38,955 nt of DNA, taken from NCBI RefSeq assembly GCF_001580015.1, contig NZ_LSZQ01000047.1, positions 1-38,955 of the forward strand, written 5' to 3'. Origin of the DNA: Cephaloticoccus primus (GTDB lineage: Bacteria > Verrucomicrobiota > Verrucomicrobiia > Opitutales > Opitutaceae). The stretch's first letter is position 1. Every line of letters begins with the position of its first letter. The position numbers were made by a program, and so were the translations under genes. Shown here piece after piece: positions 6,752 through 15,564 of the stretch. Below the pieces are notes generated by a model. The model did no database searches and was not told the origin of the DNA. It saw nothing but the letters and a program-made list of their open reading frames with translations.

Positions 6752-9327
6752 CCGCAGCCTCCTTCCCTTTCCGGAGCGGCGAGCGGCGGGTTTTCGGGTG
6801 CTCTTATCCCTGCGCCCTGCCAGTCGAAAGTCTCTTCGAGCACCGCCGCCCAGTCCTTGCCGAAGAGCCGTGCCTCGGGCTCCAGCAGGACGCCATGCAC
6901 GGCCTGCACGCGCGCACGTACCTGCCGGACGAGCTCCAGCACCTCGGCCGCCGTGGCGTGAGCTTTGTTGACGATGAAGTTCGCATGCACCGTCGAGACC
7001 TCGGCCCCGCCCACCCGCAGCCCCTTGAGCCCCGCTGCATCGATCAGGCGGCCCGCCGAGTCGCCCTCGGGGTTTTTAAAAATGCAGCCCGCGCTGGGCT
7101 CGCGCGGCTGCGACTCCACCCGCTTTTTCCTGTACACGTCGATCTGGCGGCTAACTGATTCCGCATCGACCGGCACGCCGGAGCGCAGCAGCGCACCAGT
7201 CGCAATCGCGCCCGCCGCCAGCTCTGCGCAGTGCCGATAGCCCACGTGCAGCTCGCTCGCCCTCCGCCGGACGAGCTCGCCCGCCAAAGTCACAAACTCG
7301 ACCTCCTCGACCGCATCGAAAATCCAGGCCCCCATCGCCCCCGCATTCATCCGCAAGGCCCCGCCCACCGAGCCCGGAATCCCCTCCAAAAACTCAAAGC
7401 CCGGGAGCCCAGCCTTCGCCGCCAGCCCGCACAGATTTTTCAGGCGCAGGCCCGCGCCGACCCTCACGAGCGTTTTTGCCGCGGGCGAACTTTTGAGGAA
7501 ATCCGCAAGCGCAGGTGCAGACCAGGGAGCCCCCGCCTCCGCGTCTACCGCATCCGCCGTGCACAACTCAAACGTCGCCCAGCCTGGATGGCCCAGCGAA
7601 ATGACGAGCCCCTCTACGCCCTCGTCCGGAATGATCAAATTTGAGCCGCGCCCAATCGGGAAAACTCGCACACCGCGCGCGTGCGCCAGGCGCACCAGGG
7701 CTTGCAGCTCCGCCACGCTTTGCGGCTCCGCGTAGAGCCGCGCCGCGCCGCCGACGAGCATCGTAGACTTGCGCGCCAAGGGCTCCTCGCGCGTGAGCTT
7801 CGTCTCGGGCGAGAGCCGCGCGCGCGCCTCTGCCGCCAGTGTATCCCACCAGCACGTGCGCCACTGCGCCGCCCACTCCCGCCCCTTGCGATCCACATCG
7901 CCCGCGCCGACGAAGGCGAGAAAATCGCCCGATGCGCAGGCCGCCGCATCCAGCGCGGCGAAGAGCGCCGCATCATCCGCGCAGTAGTGCACGGCAGGGC
8001 CTGCGCCAAACTCGCCGAGCAGCTCGGCACTCGTCGCCCCCGCGCTCGGGGCTTCGCCTGCGCCGTAGACATCCAGCAAAAAAACCTCATCGGCAATCGA
8101 GAGCGCCGCCGCCAGCTCGCGCTTGAACTGCGCGGTGCGGCTGTAGCGGTGCGGCTGGAAGACCACAAACAAACGCGCGGAGCGGGGGGGACTGTTGGGC
8201 GGCGCTACGCTACGGCGCAGCACGTTGCGCAATACGCCGAGCAGGACGCGGATCTCCGTCGGATGGTGAGCGTAGTCCTCGATCATCCCCACGCCCCCCA
8301 AGTCGCTAATCAGCGACTGCCGGCGGCGCACTCCGGAAAAATCCGCCAAAAGCAGCGGGCTCAACTCCGCGCCCATGAGCTGCGCTGCGGCCAGCGCAGC
8401 GGTCGCATTGAACGCGTTAAACGCGCCAATAGCGCGCAGCACGGCCTGCGAAATCGCAAACTGGCCGCCGAGCACCAATTGCTGCATCTGCGCTCCTCCC
8501 GCCTTGCTGCCCGCCTCCTGCTCGTTCCATTCCTCAAGTGAAAAATCGGCCGCGTGACCGGTGCGACTCTGGCCAAAAGTGAAAACCCGCGCGGATGCCT
8601 TTGCCGCCAGTTCGCGCGAGAGCGCACAGCGCGCATTGATCAGCACCGCCCGCTTCGTCCGCTGAAACAGTGCGCCAAAAGCCGCGTGAAGCTCAGCCTC
8701 GCTGCGGTACTGGTCGACGTGATCCCAGTCGAGGTTGAGGCATACGGTGATCTCGGGCGCGAAGTGCGTGATCGTGCCGTCGCTCTCGTCTATCTCCGCC
8801 ACGATCCAGTCGCCCGCAGCGGCCAGGGGAAAGCTCCGCTGCGCGGGCAGGCCGCCCAGCACGTAGCCCGCGCCGAAGTTTGCGCGGCGCAGCGCGGCAG
8901 CGAGCATCGCCGTCGTCGTCGTCTTCCCGTGCGAACCGCAAACGGCCACGAGCCGTTTGTCCCGCACCACCTCGGCGAGGAGCTCGCCGCGCCGCACGCA
9001 GGGCAGGCCACGGGCCGCAGCACTCACGCGCGCCGCGTGTTTTTCGGAAATCGCCGACGAATAGACGAGCAGCTCGCAGTCATCGGGCAGCGGACCGAGC
9101 GTCACGCCCGCCTCAAGCAGGCGCTCGCGCAGCTCGGGCGGCGCCTTGTCCAGCGCATCGTCCTCGCCACTCACGAGCCAGCCGCAGCGCGCCAGATAAA
9201 CGGCCAGCGGCCCGAGCCCCATCCCGGCCACGCCCACCGCGTGGATTCGCCGCACGGGCTCGCCAAACAAAAGCGGGAGCGCGCGGCGCAGCGACGCCTC
9301 GTTGTTATTATGCGCTGAGCCCGTCAT
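6748..9327 (-). CDS. murC-murB: UDP-MurNAc--L-alanine ligase / UDP-MurNAc reductase fusion (MurC-MurB)
   Basis: One 859-residue frame carries two consecutive enzymes. Residues 1 to about 495 are MurC: the Rossmann motif GVAGMGLGPLA near 32-42, the P-loop GSHGKTTTT near 131-139, EIDESDGT, and HHP in the C-terminal domain. Residues from about 500 are MurB (FAD domain with RGSNLIIPDEG, then GSVGGALRMNAGAMG and GCIFKNPEG). MurB makes UDP-MurNAc, the substrate of MurC. Cys748 in GCIFKNP occupies the usual proton-donor serine position; cysteine occurs there in some homologues. No stop or frameshift lies between the halves. It overlaps murG and ddl by four bases at either end. Confidence 0.95.
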   Translation of the reverse strand: MTGSAHNNNEASLRRALPLLFGEPVRRIHAVGVAGMGLGPLAVYLARCGWLVSGEDDALDKAPPELRERLLEAGVTLGPLPDDCELLVYSSAISEKHAARVSAAARGLPCVRRGELLAEVVRDKRLVAVCGSHGKTTTTAMLAAALRRANFGAGYVLGGLPAQRSFPLAAAGDWIVAEIDESDGTITHFAPEITVCLNLDWDHVDQYRSEAELHAAFGALFQRTKRAVLINARCALSRELAAKASARVFTFGQSRTGHAADFSLEEWNEQEAGSKAGGAQMQQLVLGGQFAISQAVLRAIGAFNAFNATAALAAAQLMGAELSPLLLADFSGVRRRQSLISDLGGVGMIEDYAHHPTEIRVLLGVLRNVLRRSVAPPNSPPRSARLFVVFQPHRYSRTAQFKRELAAALSIADEVFLLDVYGAGEAPSAGATSAELLGEFGAGPAVHYCADDAALFAALDAAACASGDFLAFVGAGDVDRKGREWAAQWRTCWWDTLAAEARARLSPETKLTREEPLARKSTMLVGGAARLYAEPQSVAELQALVRLAHARGVRVFPIGRGSNLIIPDEGVEGLVISLGHPGWATFELCTADAVDAEAGAPWSAPALADFLKSSPAAKTLVRVGAGLRLKNLCGLAAKAGLPGFEFLEGIPGSVGGALRMNAGAMGAWIFDAVEEVEFVTLAGELVRRRASELHVGYRHCAELAAGAIATGALLRSGVPVDAESVSRQIDVYRKKRVESQPREPSAGCIFKNPEGDSAGRLIDAAGLKGLRVGGAEVSTVHANFIVNKAHATAAEVLELVRQVRARVQAVHGVLLEPEARLFGKDWAAVLEETFDWQGAGIRAPENPPLAAPEREGGCG

Positions 9328-10634
9328 TGCGCAGAGCCCGCGCGGGGCGGCGGAGTTAAAGCCGGTGTGGCAAATCGCGCGCTCACCGAACCGGCGGACT
9401 TCGCAGCCGCCGACTCGGCACTGAGCCGTTCCAGATCATCCAGGATGAAATCTGCGGCGTGGGAGCGATCCATCCGCCGCAGGTTGCTGCGCAGTTGGTT
9501 GAGCAGCCAATCGTTAAAAATCGTATCGAGCACCTCGCGCTTCAGGCGGGAGAAGTCTCCCTGCTCCACGACCACGCCCCCGCCCTGCCGCTCAAAGAAA
9601 CTCGCGTTGGCGCGCTGGTGATCGTCCGCCGCATGCGGATAAGGAACGAGAATCGCGGGCGTGCCGCAGCGGATCAGCTCGGCAATCGTGCCCGCTCCCG
9701 CGCGCGAAACGACAAGGTCAGCCGCCGAAAGGAGCGTCGCCACATCATCGCAAAACGGGACGAAAATCGCGCGGATCGTTTCGGACGGCGCATTTGGCGT
9801 CTCGCGAGCGGGGGTGGGAGCGGGAGCCGGGGCCGCGTTTGGCGCAGCCGCCGTGGACTCGGCAGGCGGGCCCACAGGTGCATCACTCGCCATCCCCTCA
9901 GGGGCGGGCTTCGCCGCGCGCAGCGGCAGTTCGCGGACTTGAGCCTCGCCCTTTCCCGGGCCGCTCACGCAGTAGAGCTGCACGCCCTCGGCAGCGAGCG
10001 CGGCCAAATGCTCGTGCGCCCAATCGTTGAGCGGGCCCGCGCCCTGGCTGCCGCCGAAAACCGCGAGCACGCGCCGCTTGGGGTTCAGCCCCAGCCGCTC
10101 GCAAGCCGCACTGCGCGGATGATCGACGATCTCGCGGCGCACGGGCAGCCCCACATGCCGGATGCGCGGCGCACGAACCGCGGGCAGGCGCACGCCCTCC
10201 GGCAGGTAAACTCGCGTGGCGAGCCGACCGAGCGTGCGCACGGCGAGGCCGGGCACGCGATTGGCCTCGTGCAGCGCGACCGGGATGCCGAGCAGCCGCG
10301 CGGCCAGCGTCACTCCCGCCGAGGTGAAACCGCCGAAGCCCACGACCACTGCGGGCCGTTCACGAAGGAGCAGTTTCAGGCAGAAGAGCAGCCCCTTGAG
10401 CTGCGAGACCGCGCAGCGAAAAAACCGCAGTGGGCGCCACGAAAAGCCCAGCCCGGGCACGGCCAGAAAGTGCAGGTGCGGGTACTTCCCGCTCAGCCGC
10501 GAGTCGATTTTCTTCTGGCTGATCAGCAGCGTGATTCGCGTGCGGGAATCGCGCGCCTGCACGGCCTCGGCCAGCGCGATCCCGGGCGCGAGGTGGCCGC
10601 CCGTACCGCCGCAGGAAATCACGATCCCGTCCAT
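9324..10634 (-). CDS. murG: UDP-GlcNAc transferase MurG (lipid II synthesis)
   Basis: Transfers GlcNAc from UDP-GlcNAc to lipid I on the inner membrane face. The 436-residue product starts MDGIVISCGGTGGH (G-loop 1). It continues with GFGGFTSAG at 99-107, GGSQGAGPLN at 194-203 and RAGAGTIAEL at 311-320. It is longer than usual because of an Ala/Pro-rich insertion at about 241-285, between the donor-domain strands before IFVPFCDD, plus a low-complexity tail. The frame is open upstream to 11273, but that part is ftsW out of frame. The ATG at 10634 shares one base with the ftsW TGA, which fixes the start. Confidence 0.95.
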   Translation of the reverse strand: MDGIVISCGGTGGHLAPGIALAEAVQARDSRTRITLLISQKKIDSRLSGKYPHLHFLAVPGLGFSWRPLRFFRCAVSQLKGLLFCLKLLLRERPAVVVGFGGFTSAGVTLAARLLGIPVALHEANRVPGLAVRTLGRLATRVYLPEGVRLPAVRAPRIRHVGLPVRREIVDHPRSAACERLGLNPKRRVLAVFGGSQGAGPLNDWAHEHLAALAAEGVQLYCVSGPGKGEAQVRELPLRAAKPAPEGMASDAPVGPPAESTAAAPNAAPAPAPTPARETPNAPSETIRAIFVPFCDDVATLLSAADLVVSRAGAGTIAELIRCGTPAILVPYPHAADDHQRANASFFERQGGGVVVEQGDFSRLKREVLDTIFNDWLLNQLRSNLRRMDRSHAADFILDDLERLSAESAAAKSAGSVSARFATPALTPPPRAGSAQ

Positions 10635-11899
10635 CACAGCGGCTCCTCCCCCTGCGCAGGGCTGAGCGCCACACTGCGCGGCATGCCCAGGCCGCCACGG
10701 CGACTGCGCTGCCCCGCGAGTGCCGCGCGCGGCCAGGCGCGCTGCGTGTTGATCATCACGCCGACGAGCAGTGCCATGAGCAGCAGGTTGGAGAGCCCCG
10801 CACTGATAAAGGGCAACGACATCCCCTTGGTGGGGAAAAGCCCCGTCACCACGCCCAGGTTGATGATCGCTTGCAGGCAGATCAGCAGCAGGCAGCCCGC
10901 GACGAGCAGGAACTGAAAGAGATTTGGCGCGCGGCGCAGGTGCATCAGTCCAGCGATGAAGATCACCGCATAGATAGTCACAATCCCCATCGTCGCCCAA
11001 AGCCCCAGCTCCTCGGCCACCACCGCGAGGATGAAGTCCGTATGCGCCTCCGGCAGGTAGTGCAGTTGCTGGCGGCCTTGGCCGAGGCCTACGCCCTCGA
11101 CACCGCCCGCCGCGAAAGCCGCCAGCGCCTGGTAGAGCTGGTAAGTGCCCTCCTGTTTGTTGGCCTCCACATCGAGAAACGAAACCAGGCGGTAGAGCCG
11201 GTTGGGATTGTTGATCACCAAGAGCGCGAAGGCCGCGAGGACGGCCCCGCCCGTCGTCAAGATGTAGCGCCACTTCGCCCCCGCCAGAAACAGCAGCAGC
11301 AGCCCCACCGCGACCACGAGAGCCGAGGTACCGTAGTCGGGCTCCAGCACGATCAGCCCCGCCGGGATGAGCACGATCACAATCGGGATCAGGAAGCCGC
11401 GTTTAAACTCGCCGATCCGCACTTGGTTGATCGCCAGATAATGCGCGAGACAGAAGACGAGGCCGAACTTCGCAAACTCCGAGACCTGGAGTCGCAGGCT
11501 CCCCACCCCCAGCCAACGGCGGCTGCCGTTGACCTCGATCCCCAGCCCCGGGATCAGTACGAGCACCAGCAGCACCGCGAGCCCGACCGCCAGCACCCAC
11601 ACATGGCGGCGCAGCCAATCGAGGTTGATCCGGCTCGTCACCAAGCACACGCCCACTGCGAGGGCCACGCCGATGCATTGCTTGCCGAGGTAGTAGTACG
11701 GCCCGCGCGCGAAACCCACGCTCGCGCTAAATAAAATCGTGAGCCCGAGGATCGTGAGCGCTACCGCGCAGACCACGATCAGCGCGGCGGGATTCAGGCT
11801 CGGGCTGTGCGGGCGGCTCGCGGGACGCCGCGCGCCGCGCGGCGATTGCGCGGCGGCATCAAGGGCATCGATAATATCCTTTGAGTGCGCACGGGGCAT
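10634..11899 (-). CDS. ftsW: SEDS peptidoglycan glycosyltransferase FtsW
   Basis: Polymerises lipid II into septal glycan strands together with the class B PBP FtsI. The 421-residue product has a soluble N-terminal tail (1-36) followed by about ten hydrophobic segments. It carries SEDS motifs NGSRRWL (124-130), EPDYGTS (186-192) and EAHTDFILAVVAEELG (284-299), where Asp288 is the likely catalytic aspartate. KGMSLPFISAGLSNLL follows near the C-terminus. RodA is the alternative, but the position between murD and murG beside ftsI argues for FtsW. It lies 82 bases after the LysM gene. Confidence 0.94.
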   Translation of the reverse strand: MPRAHSKDIIDALDAAAQSPRGARRPASRPHSPSLNPAALIVVCAVALTILGLTILFSASVGFARGPYYYLGKQCIGVALAVGVCLVTSRINLDWLRRHVWVLAVGLAVLLVLVLIPGLGIEVNGSRRWLGVGSLRLQVSEFAKFGLVFCLAHYLAINQVRIGEFKRGFLIPIVIVLIPAGLIVLEPDYGTSALVVAVGLLLLFLAGAKWRYILTTGGAVLAAFALLVINNPNRLYRLVSFLDVEANKQEGTYQLYQALAAFAAGGVEGVGLGQGRQQLHYLPEAHTDFILAVVAEELGLWATMGIVTIYAVIFIAGLMHLRRAPNLFQFLLVAGCLLLICLQAIINLGVVTGLFPTKGMSLPFISAGLSNLLLMALLVGVMINTQRAWPRAALAGQRSRRGGLGMPRSVALSPAQGEEPL

Positions 11900-11981
11900 T
11901 TCGGGTGAACGAACGGGAATGCGAGCGAAAGGGCGGGAGGCGGGAGGGAAGGAAAAAAGGAGGGCCCGAGTCGGCTAAACA

Positions 11982-13013
11982 CTAGTCCTCGATATCGATC
12001 ACCGGCGCGTCGTCGGGCGCGCTCGTCGCACCAAAGCCCTCGTCGAGCGGGCGATCGATCGGTGGCGCCTCAACTGGAGTCGCGCCCTCCCCATCAATCG
12101 ACAGCGCGGGGGTGGACTCGATCTGCGACGCGCTCGGCGTGGTGGCCGGCGGAGCCTTGGCCGCAGTCGGCGCAGTCGCCGTCGGGCGCGGCGCGGCAAC
12201 CGTAGTCGAAACGCGGCCACCCGGGATTACGAGGGATTGGCCCTGCCGGATCTTCGCCGGATCGCTGATGTTGTTGGCCAGCGCGATGTCGCCCACGCGC
12301 ACCTTGTAGCGGCGGGCGATGCCGCCGAGCGTCTCGCCCGCACGCACTACGTGAGTGAGGCTAGTGCGCGCTTCTGCGGGCGCGCTGCTTTTCGCAGCGG
12401 CGGGGCTCGCAGTGCCCGTTGTGGGCGCGGCGGTTTTGGCGGGAGCCGATGTCGCCGCAGTAGCAGCGGCATTGGACTTGCTGGGGATGACGAGCTTGCG
12501 GCCGACCTGGAGCGCCGCGCCCGGGGCCAGCTTGTTGGCTGCGGCGAGCTCGGAAACCGTCAGGTTATTGCGCCGGGCGATCAGCCAAAGGCTGTCGCCG
12601 CGCACGACGGTGTAAGTCGAGACCGGCGTCACATCCTCAACAGGCGCAGCACTGAGAGCCACGCCGACGGGCGAGCGAGGGCGCGTCGGGCGCGCACGGC
12701 CCGGGGCGTCCACAGGCGCATCCACAGGGCCCTGAGTGTCACTCGCAAAAAGCGGCACCGCGCCCGCAGCATCCGCCCCGCCGCCGAAGGCATTGACCTG
12801 CGTCGAAGCGGGATCGCCCGCGGCGGTGGCACCGCCATCGGCCACGATGTAGGGCACGGAGACGACCGGCGCATCGGCGCCCCCCGCGGCGGTGGCATCA
12901 TACGGGCCACGGTTCGGGCTTCGCGTCGAGTTGCAGCCCGGGTTGGCAAAAATCAAAACCAGTGCGGCGCCGTGCAGCCCGACGACGATGCCGAATATTT
13001 TCAGGAGTTTCAT
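11982..13013 (-). CDS. LysM-repeat cell-wall-binding protein
   Basis: Predicted membrane-anchored or exported peptidoglycan-binding protein of 343 residues. The N-terminus has a hydrophobic segment (about 7-23) followed by ANPGC, so either a membrane anchor or an atypical lipoprotein signal is possible. After an Ala/Gly/Pro-rich region come two LysM domains at about 134-177 (YTVVRGDSLWLIARRNN) and 220-264 (HVVRAGETLGGIARRYK), joined by an Ala/Thr-rich linker. The C-terminal 70 residues are disordered and acidic (ending VIDIED). I chose the ATG at 13013 over a TTG at 13043. No enzyme domain is visible. Its place between murD and ftsW suggests a role at the septum, which is inference. Confidence 0.85.
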   Translation of the reverse strand: MKLLKIFGIVVGLHGAALVLIFANPGCNSTRSPNRGPYDATAAGGADAPVVSVPYIVADGGATAAGDPASTQVNAFGGGADAAGAVPLFASDTQGPVDAPVDAPGRARPTRPRSPVGVALSAAPVEDVTPVSTYTVVRGDSLWLIARRNNLTVSELAAANKLAPGAALQVGRKLVIPSKSNAAATAATSAPAKTAAPTTGTASPAAAKSSAPAEARTSLTHVVRAGETLGGIARRYKVRVGDIALANNISDPAKIRQGQSLVIPGGRVSTTVAAPRPTATAPTAAKAPPATTPSASQIESTPALSIDGEGATPVEAPPIDRPLDEGFGATSAPDDAPVIDIED

Positions 13014-13045
13014 AGGAGTGGCGGGTGTCGATGGTGTGCTCAATT

Positions 13046-14389
13046 TCAGATGGAAAAGTGTGGGACCTGGTGCGGGTTGGCGGCAAGGGCACGGACCGCA
13101 GCTTCAAAGGCCTCGCCGCGCTCTTGGTAATTTCTAAAACTATCGAAGCTGGCAAACCCTGGGCTCAGCAAAATCGCCGAAGCAGGGGGGGCGGCGCGGC
13201 TGGCCGCCCAGACGGCCTCCTCCAGCGAGTCGCAGCTTTCGTAGCTGAGCCCCTGCGCGGCGCACAGCGGCGCAAGCAGCGGTGCCGTCTCACCGATCAA
13301 AAATGCGTGGCGCACACGCGCGGCGATCCGCCCCACGAAGCCCGCGAGGTCGCCGCCCTTGGCGCGGCCACCGAGGATCAGGTAGACGGGCGTCTGCGCG
13401 CGGGCGAAGTACGCGAGCGCCTGCTCCACGGCGTGAAAGTTCGTCGCCTTCGAGTCGTTCCAGTAGCTGACGCCCGAGACCGTCGCCACGGGTGAGAGCC
13501 GGTGCGGCCCGACGGAGAAACTCTGCGCGGCCTGGTACAGCAGCTCGGGGCTGCGGTCCGAGCGCCACCACCACGAAAGCGCGAGACGGAAGTTGTCTTG
13601 CTGCGGCGGGCCTTCGCAAAACGTGCCCTTGAGTTGCTCGCTAAAAAAGGGGCTCTCGCAGCGCATCGTCGCGTAAGGGGGCACAGCCTGCTCGAACTGG
13701 CGGGCGGCGCGGGCCACACAGGCCCCGATAAAAACGGAGTCGGCCGGGACGGCGGCGAGCAGCCGCGCCTTGGCGCCAAAGTACTGCTCCAGGCTGCCGT
13801 GCCGGTCGAGGTGGTCTTCCGCAAAATTCGTCCACAACAGGGAGTCCGCGCGGAAGTGCTGGAGTGATTCGGCCTGGAAGGAGCTGACTTCGCAGATCAC
13901 GATTTGCGGGCGCTCATCCTTGCCCGCGGCGCTCTCGACGACGAGCTGCGCAAGCGGCTTGCCGATATTGCCCGCAGCGTGCGCGCACTCTCCGTTCTCC
14001 CGCAGCGCGTGGGTGAGGAATTCGGTGAGCGTCGTTTTCCCGTTTGTGCCCGTCACCGCGACGAGCTCGTGGCGGACGCTCCTGGCCTCCATGAGGCCGC
14101 GCCAAAAGAGCGCCGAAAAATCGAGCTCGCCCATGCACCACAGCCCGCGCTCGCGAGCGAGTACGAGCCACCGGTGATCGGTCACGAAACCCGGGGAGAA
14201 AACAACGAGGCTGTGTTCGGCGCACTGCGCCTCGCCAAACTCGGGGCCGCTCACCTCGTCGTAGAGGCGGCCCTCGGCGCCGACTTTTTCGAGAAGCGCC
14301 TGCACGGCGCGCCCGCTTACGCCCGCACCGAAGACGGCAACGGGCTTTTCGAGGGCGAATTCGAGAATGAATGGGACGCGAAGCTTCAT
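13046..14389 (-). CDS. murD: UDP-MurNAc-L-Ala--D-glutamate ligase
   Basis: Adds D-glutamate to UDP-MurNAc-L-Ala in the cytoplasm. The 447-residue Mur ligase shows an N-terminal Rossmann motif VFGAGVSG (19-26), the ATP loop GTNGKTT (114-120), NIGKPL, EVSSFQ, the DHLDRHGS motif and the C-terminal domain with NDSKATN and LSPGFASFDSF. Length and motif order are typical. It starts 62 bases after mraY and ends 32 bases before the LysM gene. The leader has no Shine-Dalgarno sequence. Confidence 0.96.
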   Translation of the reverse strand: MKLRVPFILEFALEKPVAVFGAGVSGRAVQALLEKVGAEGRLYDEVSGPEFGEAQCAEHSLVVFSPGFVTDHRWLVLARERGLWCMGELDFSALFWRGLMEARSVRHELVAVTGTNGKTTLTEFLTHALRENGECAHAAGNIGKPLAQLVVESAAGKDERPQIVICEVSSFQAESLQHFRADSLLWTNFAEDHLDRHGSLEQYFGAKARLLAAVPADSVFIGACVARAARQFEQAVPPYATMRCESPFFSEQLKGTFCEGPPQQDNFRLALSWWWRSDRSPELLYQAAQSFSVGPHRLSPVATVSGVSYWNDSKATNFHAVEQALAYFARAQTPVYLILGGRAKGGDLAGFVGRIAARVRHAFLIGETAPLLAPLCAAQGLSYESCDSLEEAVWAASRAAPPASAILLSPGFASFDSFRNYQERGEAFEAAVRALAANPHQVPHFSI

Positions 14390-14451
14390 GACAGGGATTG
14401 AGGCGAGCGCTTGATCGGGTGTGAAATCGGGTGAAGGGAGCGCGCGCCAGA

Positions 14452-15564
14452 TCAGCGGAGTTTCAAGGTCGCCAGGCCGACGAGCGCAAAGCCCAGCGAG
14501 AGCACCCAGAAGCGGAGCACAACCTTAGACTCCGGCCAGCCGAGTTTTTGAAAATGGTGATGGATCGGCGACATCAGGAAGAGCCGCTGCCCTACCCCGC
14601 TGCGCACGCGCGTGTACTTGAACCAGCCGACCTGCATGATGACCGAGAGCGCCTCCATGACGAAGACTCCGCCCACGATGATGAGCGTCACCGGCTGGTG
14701 AACCATGAAGGCCATGACGCCGATCAAGCCGCCCAGCGCGAGCGAGCCCGTGTCGCCCATGAACACCTCGGCAGGGTGCGAGTTGTACCAGAGGAAAGCC
14801 ATGCAGCCGCCGATCAACGCCGAGCAAAGTACCGCCAGCTCGCCCACCCCGGGCACGTGGCTGATCAGCAGGTAGTCGCTGATCCGCACATTACCCGCCG
14901 CGTAGGCCATGATCGCAAAGACGAGCGCGACCGTGATCGTGCAGCCGACCGCCAGCCCATCGAGCCCGTCGGTCAGGTTGATCGCATTGCTGAAGCCCAC
15001 AATCCACAGGTAGATGAGGACAAGCATCAGCCACCACGGCATGTGCGCGACGACGGCGGTTTTGAAAAACGGCACCCACAGCTCGCGCACCTTGGCCGCG
15101 CTGAGCGGGTGGCACAGCAGCAAGCCGATGGCCGCGAGCGTGACCAGCGACTGCCACAGCAGTTTCTCGCGCGAGGAGATCCCATCCCGATTGCGGCGGA
15201 CGACCTTCAGGTAATCGTCGCGAAAGCCCGCCACCGTCAGCGCCGCGTAAACAAACAGCGAGACGAGCACCCACACATTGGGCGTGGCCCACAGCAGCGC
15301 GCTGGTAAACACCGACAGGAAAATGATGAGCCCGCCCATCGTCGGCGTGTTCTTCTTGTCAAAGCGCGCTGCGATATCGCCCGTGCGATCATCGTCGTAG
15401 TGCTGGCCGACTTTTAGCGCGCGAAACTTTGAGATAAACCAGGGCGCGATCACAAAGCCGATCAGCAGCGCCGTAGCCGCCGCGAGAAAACCGCGCACCG
15501 TGATGTAGCGCAGCAAACGCAGCGGGCCAAAGTAGCTCTCATATTCAGCGAGGTAACTAAGCAT
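14452..15564 (-). CDS. mraY: phospho-MurNAc-pentapeptide transferase
   Basis: Integral membrane enzyme that transfers phospho-MurNAc-pentapeptide to undecaprenyl phosphate, giving lipid I. The 370-residue product has about ten hydrophobic segments and the catalytic motifs DDYLK (116-120), NLTDGLDGL (196-204), FMGDTGSLALGG and SPIHHHFQ. The frame is open to 15660, but the ATG at 15564 gives the usual N-terminus (MLSYLAEYES). It overlaps the murF TAG by eight bases, consistent with coupling. Confidence 0.96.
   Translation of the reverse strand: MLSYLAEYESYFGPLRLLRYITVRGFLAAATALLIGFVIAPWFISKFRALKVGQHYDDDRTGDIAARFDKKNTPTMGGLIIFLSVFTSALLWATPNVWVLVSLFVYAALTVAGFRDDYLKVVRRNRDGISSREKLLWQSLVTLAAIGLLLCHPLSAAKVRELWVPFFKTAVVAHMPWWLMLVLIYLWIVGFSNAINLTDGLDGLAVGCTITVALVFAIMAYAAGNVRISDYLLISHVPGVGELAVLCSALIGGCMAFLWYNSHPAEVFMGDTGSLALGGLIGVMAFMVHQPVTLIIVGGVFVMEALSVIMQVGWFKYTRVRSGVGQRLFLMSPIHHHFQKLGWPESKVVLRFWVLSLGFALVGLATLKLR

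Noticed and set aside
9459-10916. Long plus-strand open frame opposite murG and ftsW
   Set aside because: Antisense shadow with shuffled composition and no family motifs.
10637-11273. Upstream extension of murG to a start at 11273
   Set aside because: The extra 213 residues are the ftsW coding region read in another frame. MDGIVISCGGTGGH at 10634 is the true family start.
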